Origin: Cohaesibacter sp.
GTDB lineage: Bacteria; Pseudomonadota; Alphaproteobacteria; Rhizobiales; Cohaesibacteraceae
Assembly (NCBI GenBank): GCA_025800145.1
Contig: JAOXSH010000088.1
Location: forward strand, 1-38,514
Length of the DNA: 38,514 nt
Reading direction: 5' to 3'
Part shown: positions 7,104 through 15,462 of the stretch, piece after piece
Layout of the letters: every line of letters starts with the position of its first letter
Numbering within the stretch: position 1 is the first letter of the stretch
The notes under the pieces: model-generated
Seen by the model: the letters and a program-made list of their open reading frames with translations, nothing else
The model's database searches: none
Told to the model about the DNA's origin: nothing
Program-made: the position numbers and the translations under genes

Positions 7104-8273
7104 ATGGTAAAATTTGGAAAGCTGGCGATGGCAGCAAGCGCGTTGGCGCTCTGCGTCTCCACAGCACAAGCAGAGGGGCTTGCTTCGCTCAACCCTGATG
7201 TAGTTGAGCGCCTGTACAACCCGGAAATGCTTGATCCGGCGCAACCCGTTGGCGCAAGCCCGCTTATTGACTTTGTGGCGAAGAACCCGCCGCCCTGGAA
7301 AATCGGCTATGCTTCGTCCTATGCCGGGAACACATGGCGCGCGAATGCCATGGCGCACTTGCAGAAAGAAATTATTCCCAAGTGGCAAGAACTTGGTCTT
7401 CTGGACGAAGTGATCATCACGCAATCCAACCTCAATGACTCGACGCAAATTCAGCAGATGCGCCAATTGGTGGATCAGGGCGTGGACGCAATTATCGTTT
7501 GCTGTTCCAATCCAACAGCGTTGAACCAGACCGTGCAATACGCGATGGATCAAGGGGTGCCGACGTTCTCGTTCACCGGGTATTTGACGGCTGAGACCTC
7601 TGTCAATTCGTCGGTTAACTATCAGGTTGCCGGTTTTGAAATCGGCAAGCGCATGGCCGAAGAGCTTGGCGGCGAAGGCAATGTTCTGGTGGTCGAAGGC
7701 ATCCCCGGCACATCGGCATCAGACAGTCAGGACCGCGGTGTCAAAGCCGGTTTAGCAACGGCTCCGGGCATCAAAGTCGTCGGCTCGATCGCGGGCATGT
7801 GGACAGACCAGGTTGCTCAGGGTGAAGTACAGAAATGGCTGGCGACACATCCGGGCAAACTGGATGGGATCGTCGTGCAATCTGCGGCTGAAATGGGTGT
7901 GATCCGTGCGATCGCCCAATCTGGCCGCCAGGATGTCAAGATCGCCGTCGGCGGTGAGCTCGGTGCCCTTTGCACGTGGCGCAAGAACCCCGACCTGATC
8001 GCAAGCGCTGTTCAGACATGGCCACCGGGTGATGACATCGCGTTGACTTGGGACATCATGATGCGCACACTTCAGGGCCAAGGCCCGAAAGTGCAGTCCG
8101 TGCTAGTGGATCCGGTGGTTCTGAGCCACGCTGACATCATGGAAATGCTGCCCGAAGACTGCGACGAAAATGCCCCGAACTGGCTGAATGTCGGCAAAGA
8201 TGCGTGGGGCTCTCAGGCCTATCTGGATCAGTTCTTCGCGAACCCCGCAGACCCGACAAAATACAAGCCCTGA
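7104..8273 (+). CDS. ABC transporter periplasmic substrate-binding protein (ribose/type I family)
   Basis: 389 residues. A Sec signal peptide (MVKFGKLAMAASALALCVST then AQA) should be cleaved near residue 24. The mature part has the type I periplasmic-binding fold: PPWKIGYASSYAGNTWRANA, the hinge-proximal QMRQLVDQGVDAIIVCCSNP, and a second lobe with EGNVLVVEGIPGTSASDSQD and VKIAVGGELGALCTWRKNP. This is the sugar/autoinducer (RbsB-like) layout, though longer than RbsB. A strong GGAGGAG precedes the ATG. It stands first in the transport block, directly after the lactonase, so the ligand may be a butyrolactone-yielding ester or a glycoside rather than a plain sugar. Confidence 0.88.
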   Translation: MVKFGKLAMAASALALCVSTAQAEGLASLNPDVVERLYNPEMLDPAQPVGASPLIDFVAKNPPPWKIGYASSYAGNTWRANAMAHLQKEIIPKWQELGLLDEVIITQSNLNDSTQIQQMRQLVDQGVDAIIVCCSNPTALNQTVQYAMDQGVPTFSFTGYLTAETSVNSSVNYQVAGFEIGKRMAEELGGEGNVLVVEGIPGTSASDSQDRGVKAGLATAPGIKVVGSIAGMWTDQVAQGEVQKWLATHPGKLDGIVVQSAAEMGVIRAIAQSGRQDVKIAVGGELGALCTWRKNPDLIASAVQTWPPGDDIALTWDIMMRTLQGQGPKVQSVLVDPVVLSHADIMEMLPEDCDENAPNWLNVGKDAWGSQAYLDQFFANPADPTKYKP

Positions 8274-8291
8274 TATTCAGGTGAAAAACTG

Positions 8292-10118
8292 GTGGCGGTG
8301 CAAGACGCACTGCTGCCGTGCAATCCGACGACCAGCCCGAGAGTTTCGCAAATCATGACGCTTGCGCAAGCAAACACTGCTCAGTCCGTTCCGGCGCGTG
8401 ACACGATCGTCATTCGGAATGTGAAAAAGTACTTTGGCCCCACGCGTGCACTGGACGGGGTGAGCTTTTCCGCGCGCGAAGGCGAAATTCATGCGGTCGT
8501 CGGTGGCAATGGCTGTGGAAAAAGCACCTTGGCCAAAGTGGCGTCCGGTGTTTTGCCGGTTGATAGTGGATCTGTGTCGATCCTTGGGGAAACGCCTTCA
8601 AGCCCCGCAGAAAGCAAAGCGGTTGGCATTTCGACGGTTTATCAAGAGGTTCTCGTCGCCGATGAAAGTAGTGTCGTTGACAATATTTTCATGGGTGTCG
8701 ACAAGCTGTTTTCAAAGACGCTTTCCTTTGACAAAAAAGTTGAACGTTCGGCCCAGTTGATGCTGGAGCTTGCGGGCGAAGAGGTCGATCCGCATGCGCT
8801 GGTTGGGACGTTGCCTTTGGGCCTGAAGCAATGGATTACCATTGCGCGATCCCTTGTAAATGAACCTAGGATCCTCGTCCTGGACGAAAGCTCGGCGGCG
8901 CTGGATTTTGACAGTACCGAACGCCTGTTCTCCAAGATGCGGGCGTTGCGCGATGGCGGCACGACAATCCTGATTGTGACGCATCGCATTGCCGAACTGA
9001 TCCGCATCTCGGACCGGGCAACTGTCTTGCGCGACGGGCACGATGTGGGCGTTCTTGAAAAGGAACAGATCACCGAAAAGAACCTTCTGGCGCTGATGAC
9101 GGGTGATGAAGCTGCAGGTGAGAAAACGGTCCATGTCGCCCCGCAGCCGAAATCAGATGCCGCCATCCTGAAAGCCGAAGACATCACAATTTGGGAGGGC
9201 ACCGCGCCGTTTGACTTCACACTCCGCCCCGGGGAGATCGTGGGTATCGCGGGGTTGGACGGTCAGGGGCAGGATGAATTCGTGCGTGTTTTGGCAGGTG
9301 TTCAAGGCGCGCAATCAGGGTCCGTGGTCGTGACTAGCCCGCAGGGTGAGCCGAACCTCGTCAAATCCCTGAGCGACGCCGTCAAAAACAAGATCTCCTA
9401 TGTGTCCGGGGACCGCAAACGCGAAGGTATTTTTGCCTCTCTTTCGATCTTTGAAAACATGGCGATGCCGCTTTACCGCGAGAAAAAGCGCGGTGGTTTT
9501 CTGGGGGTGATCGACTGGGGCACGCTTGGCGGCATTTTCAAGCGCGAGGCGGACAATCTGCTGATCAAATTCGGCGCGAAAGAGGATCGCATCACGTCGC
9601 TTTCGGGGGGCAACCAGCAAAAAGTCCTTATCGGTCGCGGGTTTGCGATGCGCCCCAATATCATTGTGCTCAATGACCCGGCACGCGGGATTGATGTTGG
9701 GGCCAAAAATGAACTCTACAAGCATCTGCACACCTTTGCCGAAGAAGGCAAATCGGTTGTGTATATGTCGTCGGAGCTTGAGGAATTTGTGGGGTTCGCG
9801 ACCCGAGTTCTGGTGTTCCGCAATGGGATGCCATTTGACGCCTTCGATGGGCGGAGCCTTGATCCCAAAACGGTTCTGGAAGCGATGTTCGGTCAGACGA
9901 GTGGTGCCGGGTTAAAAGAGGCTTGGGCGAAGTCATACGTAGCGACGGAGCCTGAGCCATCGCACCCCCCAAAGACTGAACCTGTTGAGCCGCCTGAACA
10001 AACCAGACCAGTACAGAGTGTGGCAGCGCCCAAAACCGCAACGCCTGCTCCGGTCAAGAAAATCCGGATCGTTGAATTCGACAGCGAAACCGGTGAAGCA
10101 CGGAGTTTATCCCAATGA
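8292..10118 (+). CDS. Ribose-type ABC transporter ATPase (two fused nucleotide-binding domains) with proline-rich tail
   Basis: 608 residues; RbsA-type proteins have about 500. Domain 1 has Walker A GGNGCGKST (residues 71-79), a degenerate signature LPLGLKQW and Walker B RILVLDESSAAL. Domain 2 has a degenerate P-loop (GLDGQGQDEF), an intact signature LSGGNQQKVLIGRG and an altered Walker B, VLNDPARGIDVGAK (Asn-Asp instead of Asp-Glu), so only one site is likely to hydrolyse ATP. After the second domain comes a Pro/Glu-rich linker ending in KKIRIVEFDSETGEARSLSQ, absent from RbsA. The GTG at 8292 is chosen because AGGTGA lies 7 bases upstream; the ATG at 8355 is an alternative. The end overlaps the next gene by ATGA. 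Confidence 0.87.
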   Translation: MAVQDALLPCNPTTSPRVSQIMTLAQANTAQSVPARDTIVIRNVKKYFGPTRALDGVSFSAREGEIHAVVGGNGCGKSTLAKVASGVLPVDSGSVSILGETPSSPAESKAVGISTVYQEVLVADESSVVDNIFMGVDKLFSKTLSFDKKVERSAQLMLELAGEEVDPHALVGTLPLGLKQWITIARSLVNEPRILVLDESSAALDFDSTERLFSKMRALRDGGTTILIVTHRIAELIRISDRATVLRDGHDVGVLEKEQITEKNLLALMTGDEAAGEKTVHVAPQPKSDAAILKAEDITIWEGTAPFDFTLRPGEIVGIAGLDGQGQDEFVRVLAGVQGAQSGSVVVTSPQGEPNLVKSLSDAVKNKISYVSGDRKREGIFASLSIFENMAMPLYREKKRGGFLGVIDWGTLGGIFKREADNLLIKFGAKEDRITSLSGGNQQKVLIGRGFAMRPNIIVLNDPARGIDVGAKNELYKHLHTFAEEGKSVVYMSSELEEFVGFATRVLVFRNGMPFDAFDGRSLDPKTVLEAMFGQTSGAGLKEAWAKSYVATEPEPSHPPKTEPVEPPEQTRPVQSVAAPKTATPAPVKKIRIVEFDSETGEARSLSQ

Positions 10119-11542
10119 CCGCTTCTGCTCTTGCTCAAGATATAGCTGAAACCGAACAGGCGATGCCCAATCAGGGTGGACGGGCCAACCCATTTCTGTT
10201 GGTGCCGATTACGCTGTTTTTTGTGCTGCTAGGCATTGCGGTACTTCGCTCGCCCAGCCTCATGTCCAGCTTTGGCCTGGGCAGCGCGGTCATTGTTGCG
10301 ACGCCCCTGATCCTTGCGACCTATGCGTTGATGGCGACGGTGATATCGGGGCGCGGGACCGTTGACCTGTCGATTGGCCCGTTGATCGGCTTTATTAACG
10401 TCACGCTTATCCAATTGAACGCGCAGGGGATTATCGGCAGCCCGATTTCCATTTTTGCCTATGCGATTGCGGCAGGCGCGGCGTACCAGCTGATCTTTGC
10501 GCTGATTGTTATCTATGTGCGGGTGCAGCCCATTATCGTGTCTCTTTCAGGCTATCTGGCCTTGTCGGGGATCAACCTTGTGATCCTGCCCCGTCCAGGA
10601 GGATTTGCCCCGCAATTCATGGCGGATTGGGGTATCGGTACGTCCATCTTTTCGCCCCCATTCTGGATTTTGGTCGCTGCGACGCTTGCGTGGCTCTTGT
10701 TCACACGGACTGCTTTCTACACGCATTTGCGCCTGATGGGATCGGATGAGCGCGCGGCCTATACTTCGGGCGTGCCGATTTACGTCGTGCGCATTGGTGC
10801 GCATCTGATCTCGGGCGCCTTTGCGGGCCTTGCGGCGATTTCCTTTACGGCGTTGATCTCGTCTGGCGATCCAAGTCAGGGGACGACCTACACGCTAATT
10901 GCTGTGACGGCACTCGTGTTGGGAGGGGCGTCTTTGGCCGGTGGCCGCGCAGGTGTCTTTGGCTCATTCCTGGGGGCGGTGAATCTCTATCTGATTACCT
11001 TTGGTCTTGCGACATTCAACTTTGGCGCTGTGCAGAGCTTCGTTGTGGACCTTGCCTATGGCGTCATCCTTGTGGCGTCCCTGCTGTTAACTTTGATCAT
11101 TCCGTTCATTCAGCGCCACATCAAGAACTTCTCTCCGCTTTTGTATTTCGTGGTGCTTGGGGTCTTGGCATTGGGTGTCATTCTGCACGCTACAAATGAC
11201 TACGACCGCCGGGCGCGCAATATAGACCCATCGGATGCAGCCGTTGTTGCGCCGCTAGAGCCGATTGCCCGCGAGGCCATGTATGTCCTGCCGCTGGAAA
11301 CAGCATCCCTGAGTGCGTCGGACAAAGAATTGCGCCAAGCGGCGGGGCCGCTGATTGCGGGTGCCTTGTTGCTGATCGCGCTGGCACTCCTGCTGCGACT
11401 AGCCATCAGCCAAACCGACAGGCGTTCTATCGGTGCTGTCTTTACCATCGTGGTCGCGGCGCTTGTTCTGTTTGGCGCCTACCTGATGACGCAGGATGGC
11501 TGGCAGGCTAACGAAACCAATCAGGTGGAGGATCGCCAATGA
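10115..11542 (+). CDS. Ribose-type ABC transporter permease 1, enlarged
   Basis: 475 residues against about 320-340 for RbsC. Hydrophobic helices begin near residue 28 (PFLLVPITLFFVLLGIAVL). The family segment VISGRGTVDLSIGPLIGF (canonical GGIDLSVG) and the late GGASLAGGRAGVFGSFLGA loop are present. Beyond the normal end there is an extra module of about 120 residues: a soluble stretch (DYDRRARNIDPSDAAVVAPL) and two further helices (GPLIAGALLLIALALLL; AVFTIVVAALVLFGAYLM). It forms the inner-membrane pore together with the next gene. The start overlaps the ATPase gene (ATGA) and the end overlaps permease 2 (ATGA), so the three are translationally coupled. Confidence 0.86.
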   Translation: MTASALAQDIAETEQAMPNQGGRANPFLLVPITLFFVLLGIAVLRSPSLMSSFGLGSAVIVATPLILATYALMATVISGRGTVDLSIGPLIGFINVTLIQLNAQGIIGSPISIFAYAIAAGAAYQLIFALIVIYVRVQPIIVSLSGYLALSGINLVILPRPGGFAPQFMADWGIGTSIFSPPFWILVAATLAWLLFTRTAFYTHLRLMGSDERAAYTSGVPIYVVRIGAHLISGAFAGLAAISFTALISSGDPSQGTTYTLIAVTALVLGGASLAGGRAGVFGSFLGAVNLYLITFGLATFNFGAVQSFVVDLAYGVILVASLLLTLIIPFIQRHIKNFSPLLYFVVLGVLALGVILHATNDYDRRARNIDPSDAAVVAPLEPIAREAMYVLPLETASLSASDKELRQAAGPLIAGALLLIALALLLRLAISQTDRRSIGAVFTIVVAALVLFGAYLMTQDGWQANETNQVEDRQ

Positions 11543-12903
11543 CCACGACCACTTTGCCCAAACTCGGCTTGCCCGCCAGCGTCGCGGGTCTGGTGCTGGG
11601 GTTGATCCTTGCAGCGATTGGCGTCGTTTTTGGATTTATCCAGGGGCTGTCGGTTCCTGTTATCATCTTGACCGGCATCGCCACGCTGGGATCGTTCGTC
11701 TGGCTTTGGCGCTTTGTGATAGGGCAGTTCATAAGCTCTGACAAACGCGAGGATGGACCAAGCGAAGCGGTTCTGGCCTGGCGTCAATATCGCGCTGCTG
11801 TCTTTGGTGTGATCGCGGCGCTTTTGATCTTTCTCATTCTGTCGCTGACCGTTGAGGGCTTTTTCAACGTCTGGAATATCATCTCTCTGCTGATCCTCCT
11901 GACGATTGTCGGGCTGACAAAGTCACTGGGACGACATTTCGAACAGAACCGGTCAGCCTTTATCGGGATCATGGTCTTGTCGGGGCTTTTCTCCATCGGT
12001 GCGATGAACATCGAAGGGTTCGCTTCTGGCATCAACATCAAGTCAATGCTTTTGTTTGCAGCCTTTCTGGGGATTGCGGCTGTTGGACAAACACTTGTGG
12101 CTCTGTTGGGTGGGCTTGACCTGTCGATTCCCTTTATCATCGGGGCGTCAAATGTCGGGCTCTTGTATCTGATCAGCCTTGGTGTTCCGCCCTGGCTTGC
12201 CGCGATTATCGTGCTGTTGATTGGCGCTGGTCTGGGAGTGATCAACGGAATTCTCAGTTACAGACTACAGGGGCAGGCGTTGATTGTGACCCTTGGCACC
12301 GGGTTTGCGATTTCGGGCGGCGTTCAGATCATTACTTCGATCGGCTCGGCCTATGGGGGCAACGTGTTTGCGACTGTACCGTCCTGGCTCTCCAATCTGG
12401 CTGCCATGAACGGATCGACCCTTGGACTGCCCATTCCACCCGCCATTGCCATCTGGCTGTTAATTGCGATCCTTCTGATTGCCGCGCTCAAACTGACAGC
12501 GGCGGGTCGTTATCTATACGCGCTTGGCGTCAACCGAACTTCGGCAAACCGCGTGATGATCTCGGAATTTGCCTATTGGGTCTCGGCCTATGCGATTTCA
12601 GGCTTCTTTGCGGCATTGACAGGAGGCTTGTTGCTGGGCTGGTCTGGCGGTGGCTTCATCGGAGTTGGGGATCAATATCTGTTCCTGACACTCGCTGCGG
12701 TGGTCGTTGGTGGCACGTCGTTGCTGGGCGGACAGGGCGGATATGGCTTTACCGTCATCGGCGTCCTGGTGCTTCAGGTTCTGTCCTCATTCCTCATCGG
12801 GATCGGCCTTAGCTTTGAATGGCAGCAGTTCATTTTCGGATTGCTCATCCTGCCAATGGTCGCGCTCTACGCTCGCTCACCTCACATCCGAACTCAGATC
12901 TAA
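11539..12903 (+). CDS. Ribose-type ABC transporter permease 2, enlarged
   Basis: 454 residues, longer than the usual 320-350. The family core has ALLGGLDLSIPFIIGASNVG, then GVINGILSYRLQGQALIVTL, and the C-terminal VVGGTSLLGGQGGYGFTVIG. The extra length is N-terminal: two helices (PASVAGLVLGLILAAIGVVF; VPVIILTGIATLGSFVWLW) and a charged loop (SSDKREDGPSEAV) before the core starts near residue 85. Permease 1 is extended at its C-terminus, so the pair probably presents a larger membrane or cytoplasmic surface than RbsC-type pores. It overlaps permease 1 by ATGA and is followed 43 bp later by the rhodopsin homologue. Confidence 0.86.
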   Translation: MTTTTLPKLGLPASVAGLVLGLILAAIGVVFGFIQGLSVPVIILTGIATLGSFVWLWRFVIGQFISSDKREDGPSEAVLAWRQYRAAVFGVIAALLIFLILSLTVEGFFNVWNIISLLILLTIVGLTKSLGRHFEQNRSAFIGIMVLSGLFSIGAMNIEGFASGINIKSMLLFAAFLGIAAVGQTLVALLGGLDLSIPFIIGASNVGLLYLISLGVPPWLAAIIVLLIGAGLGVINGILSYRLQGQALIVTLGTGFAISGGVQIITSIGSAYGGNVFATVPSWLSNLAAMNGSTLGLPIPPAIAIWLLIAILLIAALKLTAAGRYLYALGVNRTSANRVMISEFAYWVSAYAISGFFAALTGGLLLGWSGGGFIGVGDQYLFLTLAAVVVGGTSLLGGQGGYGFTVIGVLVLQVLSSFLIGIGLSFEWQQFIFGLLILPMVALYARSPHIRTQI

Positions 12904-12946
12904 AGTGGAATAACCATGTCGTACACATCAATTGGGGGGTCAGAAA

Positions 12947-13663
12947 ATGGCCGTGTTTGAGACAACAGACTTGACAGCTGCAAGCTACTCGGCAGCGTTT
13001 CTGGGCCTTGCTGCAACGGCTGTTCTCTTGCTGATGGGAACGGCTTGGGTTGGCCGCGCGTATAAAATTGCGGTCGCGCTATGTGCGCTGGCTGCGACCG
13101 TCGGTGCGCTGGCCCTATTTGACGCGCGCTCTGCATGGGCGGTGAGCCAGCAGGTTCCTGTCGTTTATCACTATGTAGGCTGGATCGTTTCCATGCCTTT
13201 GCAGATCATGGCGCTGTTTTTCCTCGTCAGCAGTTGGGGTAAGCTCACCGCCGGGTTGTTCTGGCGCCTGCTGATCGTTTCCGTTCTGATGGTGTTTGTC
13301 AGATATCTTGGCGAAGCGGCCATGATGAACGCAACGCTCGCCTTCCTGATTGGCCTTGTTTTCTGGCTTTATATTCTGGGTGAGCTTTTCTTTGGGCGCA
13401 TGGATGAAGTCGTGGGCAAGAGCAATCAGGATCACCTGGCCAAGGGGTATTTCTGGCTGAGACTGATTATCACCATCGGTTGGGCCATCTATCCGCTTGG
13501 CAGCTTTCTTACCTCATTCGCAGGTTATGCAGATAACGGAGCCCTCTCGGTTGCTTACAATGTCACCGATTTTCTCAACCGCATGGCTTTTGGTGTCGCT
13601 GTTCTGGCGACGGCCGTCCTAATCACTGAGGCTTCTGCAACAGGAGATCAGAACAATGGCTAA
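12947..13663 (+). CDS. Microbial-rhodopsin-fold protein lacking the retinal-binding lysine
   Basis: 238 residues with seven hydrophobic helices. Against proteorhodopsin, helix C reads VYHYVGWIVSMPLQIMALFF (proteorhodopsin FRYIDWLLTVPLQMVEFY). The counter-ion Arg94 is His75, acceptor Asp97 is Gly78, Thr101 is Ser82 and donor Glu108 is Ala89. Helix F keeps GWAIYPLG (Trp179, Tyr182, Pro183). Helix G reads AYNVTDFLNRMAFG against IYNLADFVNKILFG, so the Schiff-base Lys is Arg212 (codon CGC). It therefore cannot bind retinal covalently or pump protons in the known way, yet the fold is well kept. The ATG at 12947 is preferred over the TTG at 12932 because GGGGGG lies 7 bases upstream. Lysine-less rhodopsins have been noticed elsewhere; its role here may be structural or sensory for the adjacent transporter. 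Confidence 0.85.
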   Translation: MAVFETTDLTAASYSAAFLGLAATAVLLLMGTAWVGRAYKIAVALCALAATVGALALFDARSAWAVSQQVPVVYHYVGWIVSMPLQIMALFFLVSSWGKLTAGLFWRLLIVSVLMVFVRYLGEAAMMNATLAFLIGLVFWLYILGELFFGRMDEVVGKSNQDHLAKGYFWLRLIITIGWAIYPLGSFLTSFAGYADNGALSVAYNVTDFLNRMAFGVAVLATAVLITEASATGDQNNG

Positions 13664-13724
13664 ACTCACACTCACCTCGGCAGCTTCATCGCATCTGCCC
13701 AATAACAAAGGAATGGTACAATGA
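13656..13724 (+). CDS. Possible 22-codon coupling ORF between rhodopsin-like and SPFH genes
   Basis: ATG at 13656 lies inside the last codons of the rhodopsin homologue, 9 bases after GGAG. The frame runs MAKLTLTSAASSHLPNNKGM then VQ and stops with a TGA overlapping the ATG of the SPFH gene (ATGA). It would bridge two otherwise unlinked reading frames by re-initiation. No homology is claimed; it may have no product of interest. Confidence 0.3.
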   Translation: MAKLTLTSAASSHLPNNKGMVQ

Positions 13725-15406
13725 ACGGCGCTGACCTTATTGCAATTATCATCCTGGCTGCGATCGTCATTGCGGTTTGCGCCTATCTGCTGCACTGGCT
13801 CTATCGCCGTTCAACCAAGGATATTTCGTTTATCCGGACAGGTTTTGGTGGTGAAAAAGTCGTGATGGGTGGAGGCGCATTGGTGTTGCCGATCCTGCAT
13901 GATATCACCGAAGTGAACATGAACACACTCCGGTTGGAAATCACCCGCGCCCGCGAAAAATCCCTGATCACCAAAGACCGGATGCGGGTTGAACTGACCG
14001 TGGAATTCTATGTCCGCGTCAAACCAGAAGATGAAGCGGTCGCCACCGCCGCACGGTCGCTGGGCAACCGGACCATGCATGCAGACCAGCTAAAAGATCT
14101 GATTCAGGGCCGGTTCGTCGATGCCATGGGCGGTGCTGCTGCGACCATGACGCTGGAGCATATCCACGAAAATAGGGCTGCCTTTGTCAAAGAAGTACGC
14201 AGTGAAGTGGCAGAGAGCCTTGCTATCGAAGGCTTGGAGCTGGAATCCGTGTCCCTGACGTCTCTCGATCAGACGGATATCTCATTGTTTGATCCGTCGA
14301 ATACCTTTGACGCTGAAGGTTTGACGATCCTGACCGAGCAGATTGAAAGCCGCAAAAAGAAGCGCAACGACATTGAAAAAGACACGGCTGTCGCGGTGCG
14401 TGCGAAAAACCTTGAGGCCGAGAAACGCTCGCTCGAAATAGAGCGGGACACGGAATATGCCCGCCTGGCGCATGAATCCGAAGTCTCGATCCAGCGCGCA
14501 CAACGTAAGGCCGAGATCGCAAATGAAACTGCGGCGCGCGAGCGTGAGATCGAAGAAATCAAGCTGAAAGAGCGCGAATCTGTCGAAAGGGCGCGGATCG
14601 AAACCGAACTGTCCATCGAACAGCAGGACATCAAGCGCAAAGAAGTGGTGCAGATCGAAGAGCAAGCACGCGAAATTGCCGTGTCGCTGAAATCCAAAGA
14701 ACGCTCAGAGGCTCAGGCTGCAGCCGAAGACGCCCGTGGCGCGATGGTCGAAGCGATGGAACGCGTACACACCATCCGCGACAAAGAAATCGCGGGTCGT
14801 CAGAAAGATATTCAATTGATCGAAGCGGAAAAACTCTCCGAAGCTGAGGCGACCAAGATCCGTATTCTGGCCGCCGCTGAAAAAGCCGCCGCCGAGGACC
14901 GTGCCGAGGCAGACCGCATCGCGGTGGCCGCTTTGGAAGAACGGATGCGTGTCGAAGCAGAAGGCGCGCAAAAACTAAACGAGGCCGAGAACGCGCGCTC
15001 TGACGCCAACCGCAAGAGCGGTCTGCACAAGGCCCTTGTGGCCAAACTGCCTGAGATCATTCGCGAAAGCGTCAAACCCATTGAGAAGATCGACGGGATC
15101 AAGATCATGCATGTCGAAGGCATGCCCGGTTTCTCTGACGCCCGTGGTGGCAATGGCGGGGGCGGCACGGATGCTGGCACAGGTCCAAGCGATGGCAATC
15201 TGGCGGATCAGGTTGTGTCTTCGGCGCTGCGCTATCGCTCTCAAGCTCCGTTCGTGGACCAGCTGCTTGGTGAAATCGGGCTAAGCGCAGACAATGTCCA
15301 CAAAACCCATACGCTGCAGGAGTTGTCTAAGGTGGTGTATAGCGAGTCGTCTGCGCCGGATGCCAAGGAGGCTCAGGCGTCCAAGGGCAACAAAACCAAG
15401 AACTGA
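13721..15406 (+). CDS. Flotillin-like SPFH-domain membrane protein
   Basis: 561 residues. One N-terminal membrane helix (LIAIIILAAIVIAVCAYLLH, residues 5-25) is followed by an SPFH/band-7 domain to about 200 (SFIRTGFGGEKVVMGGGALV; MRVELTVEFYVRVKPEDEAV). A long charged coiled coil rich in Glu, Arg and Ala runs from about 225 to 445, and a Gly-rich linker and flotillin-like C-terminus complete it (IRESVKPIEKIDGIKIMHVE; NLADQVVSSALRYRSQAPFV). This order matches YqiK/FloT-type bacterial flotillins, which oligomerise in membrane microdomains. Bacterial flotillin genes often sit next to a small NfeD-type membrane protein; a small membrane protein gene also follows here, but NfeD features are not recognised in it. 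Within the cluster it could scaffold the ABC importer and rhodopsin homologue. Confidence 0.88.
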   Translation: MNGADLIAIIILAAIVIAVCAYLLHWLYRRSTKDISFIRTGFGGEKVVMGGGALVLPILHDITEVNMNTLRLEITRAREKSLITKDRMRVELTVEFYVRVKPEDEAVATAARSLGNRTMHADQLKDLIQGRFVDAMGGAAATMTLEHIHENRAAFVKEVRSEVAESLAIEGLELESVSLTSLDQTDISLFDPSNTFDAEGLTILTEQIESRKKKRNDIEKDTAVAVRAKNLEAEKRSLEIERDTEYARLAHESEVSIQRAQRKAEIANETAAREREIEEIKLKERESVERARIETELSIEQQDIKRKEVVQIEEQAREIAVSLKSKERSEAQAAAEDARGAMVEAMERVHTIRDKEIAGRQKDIQLIEAEKLSEAEATKIRILAAAEKAAAEDRAEADRIAVAALEERMRVEAEGAQKLNEAENARSDANRKSGLHKALVAKLPEIIRESVKPIEKIDGIKIMHVEGMPGFSDARGGNGGGGTDAGTGPSDGNLADQVVSSALRYRSQAPFVDQLLGEIGLSADNVHKTHTLQELSKVVYSESSAPDAKEAQASKGNKTKN

Positions 15407-15412
15407 CATCCC

Positions 15413-15440
15413 ACGCGATGCGCCCCCTGGCGTATCGCGT
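15413..15440 (+). other. Strong intercistronic hairpin
   Basis: ACGCGATGCGCC pairs with GGCGTATCGCGT around the loop CCCT: a 12-bp stem with one G-U pair. It lies 6 bases after the SPFH stop and 22 bases before the next ATG. No T-run follows, so it is more likely an mRNA processing, stability or attenuation element than a factor-independent terminator. Confidence 0.55.
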
Positions 15441-15462
15441 ATCACCTCCAAAGGGTTAGACA

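Noticed and set aside
12947..13663. Functional light-driven proton pump
   Set aside because: The retinal lysine and the proton acceptor and donor are all replaced, and no retinal or carotenoid genes are in the window.
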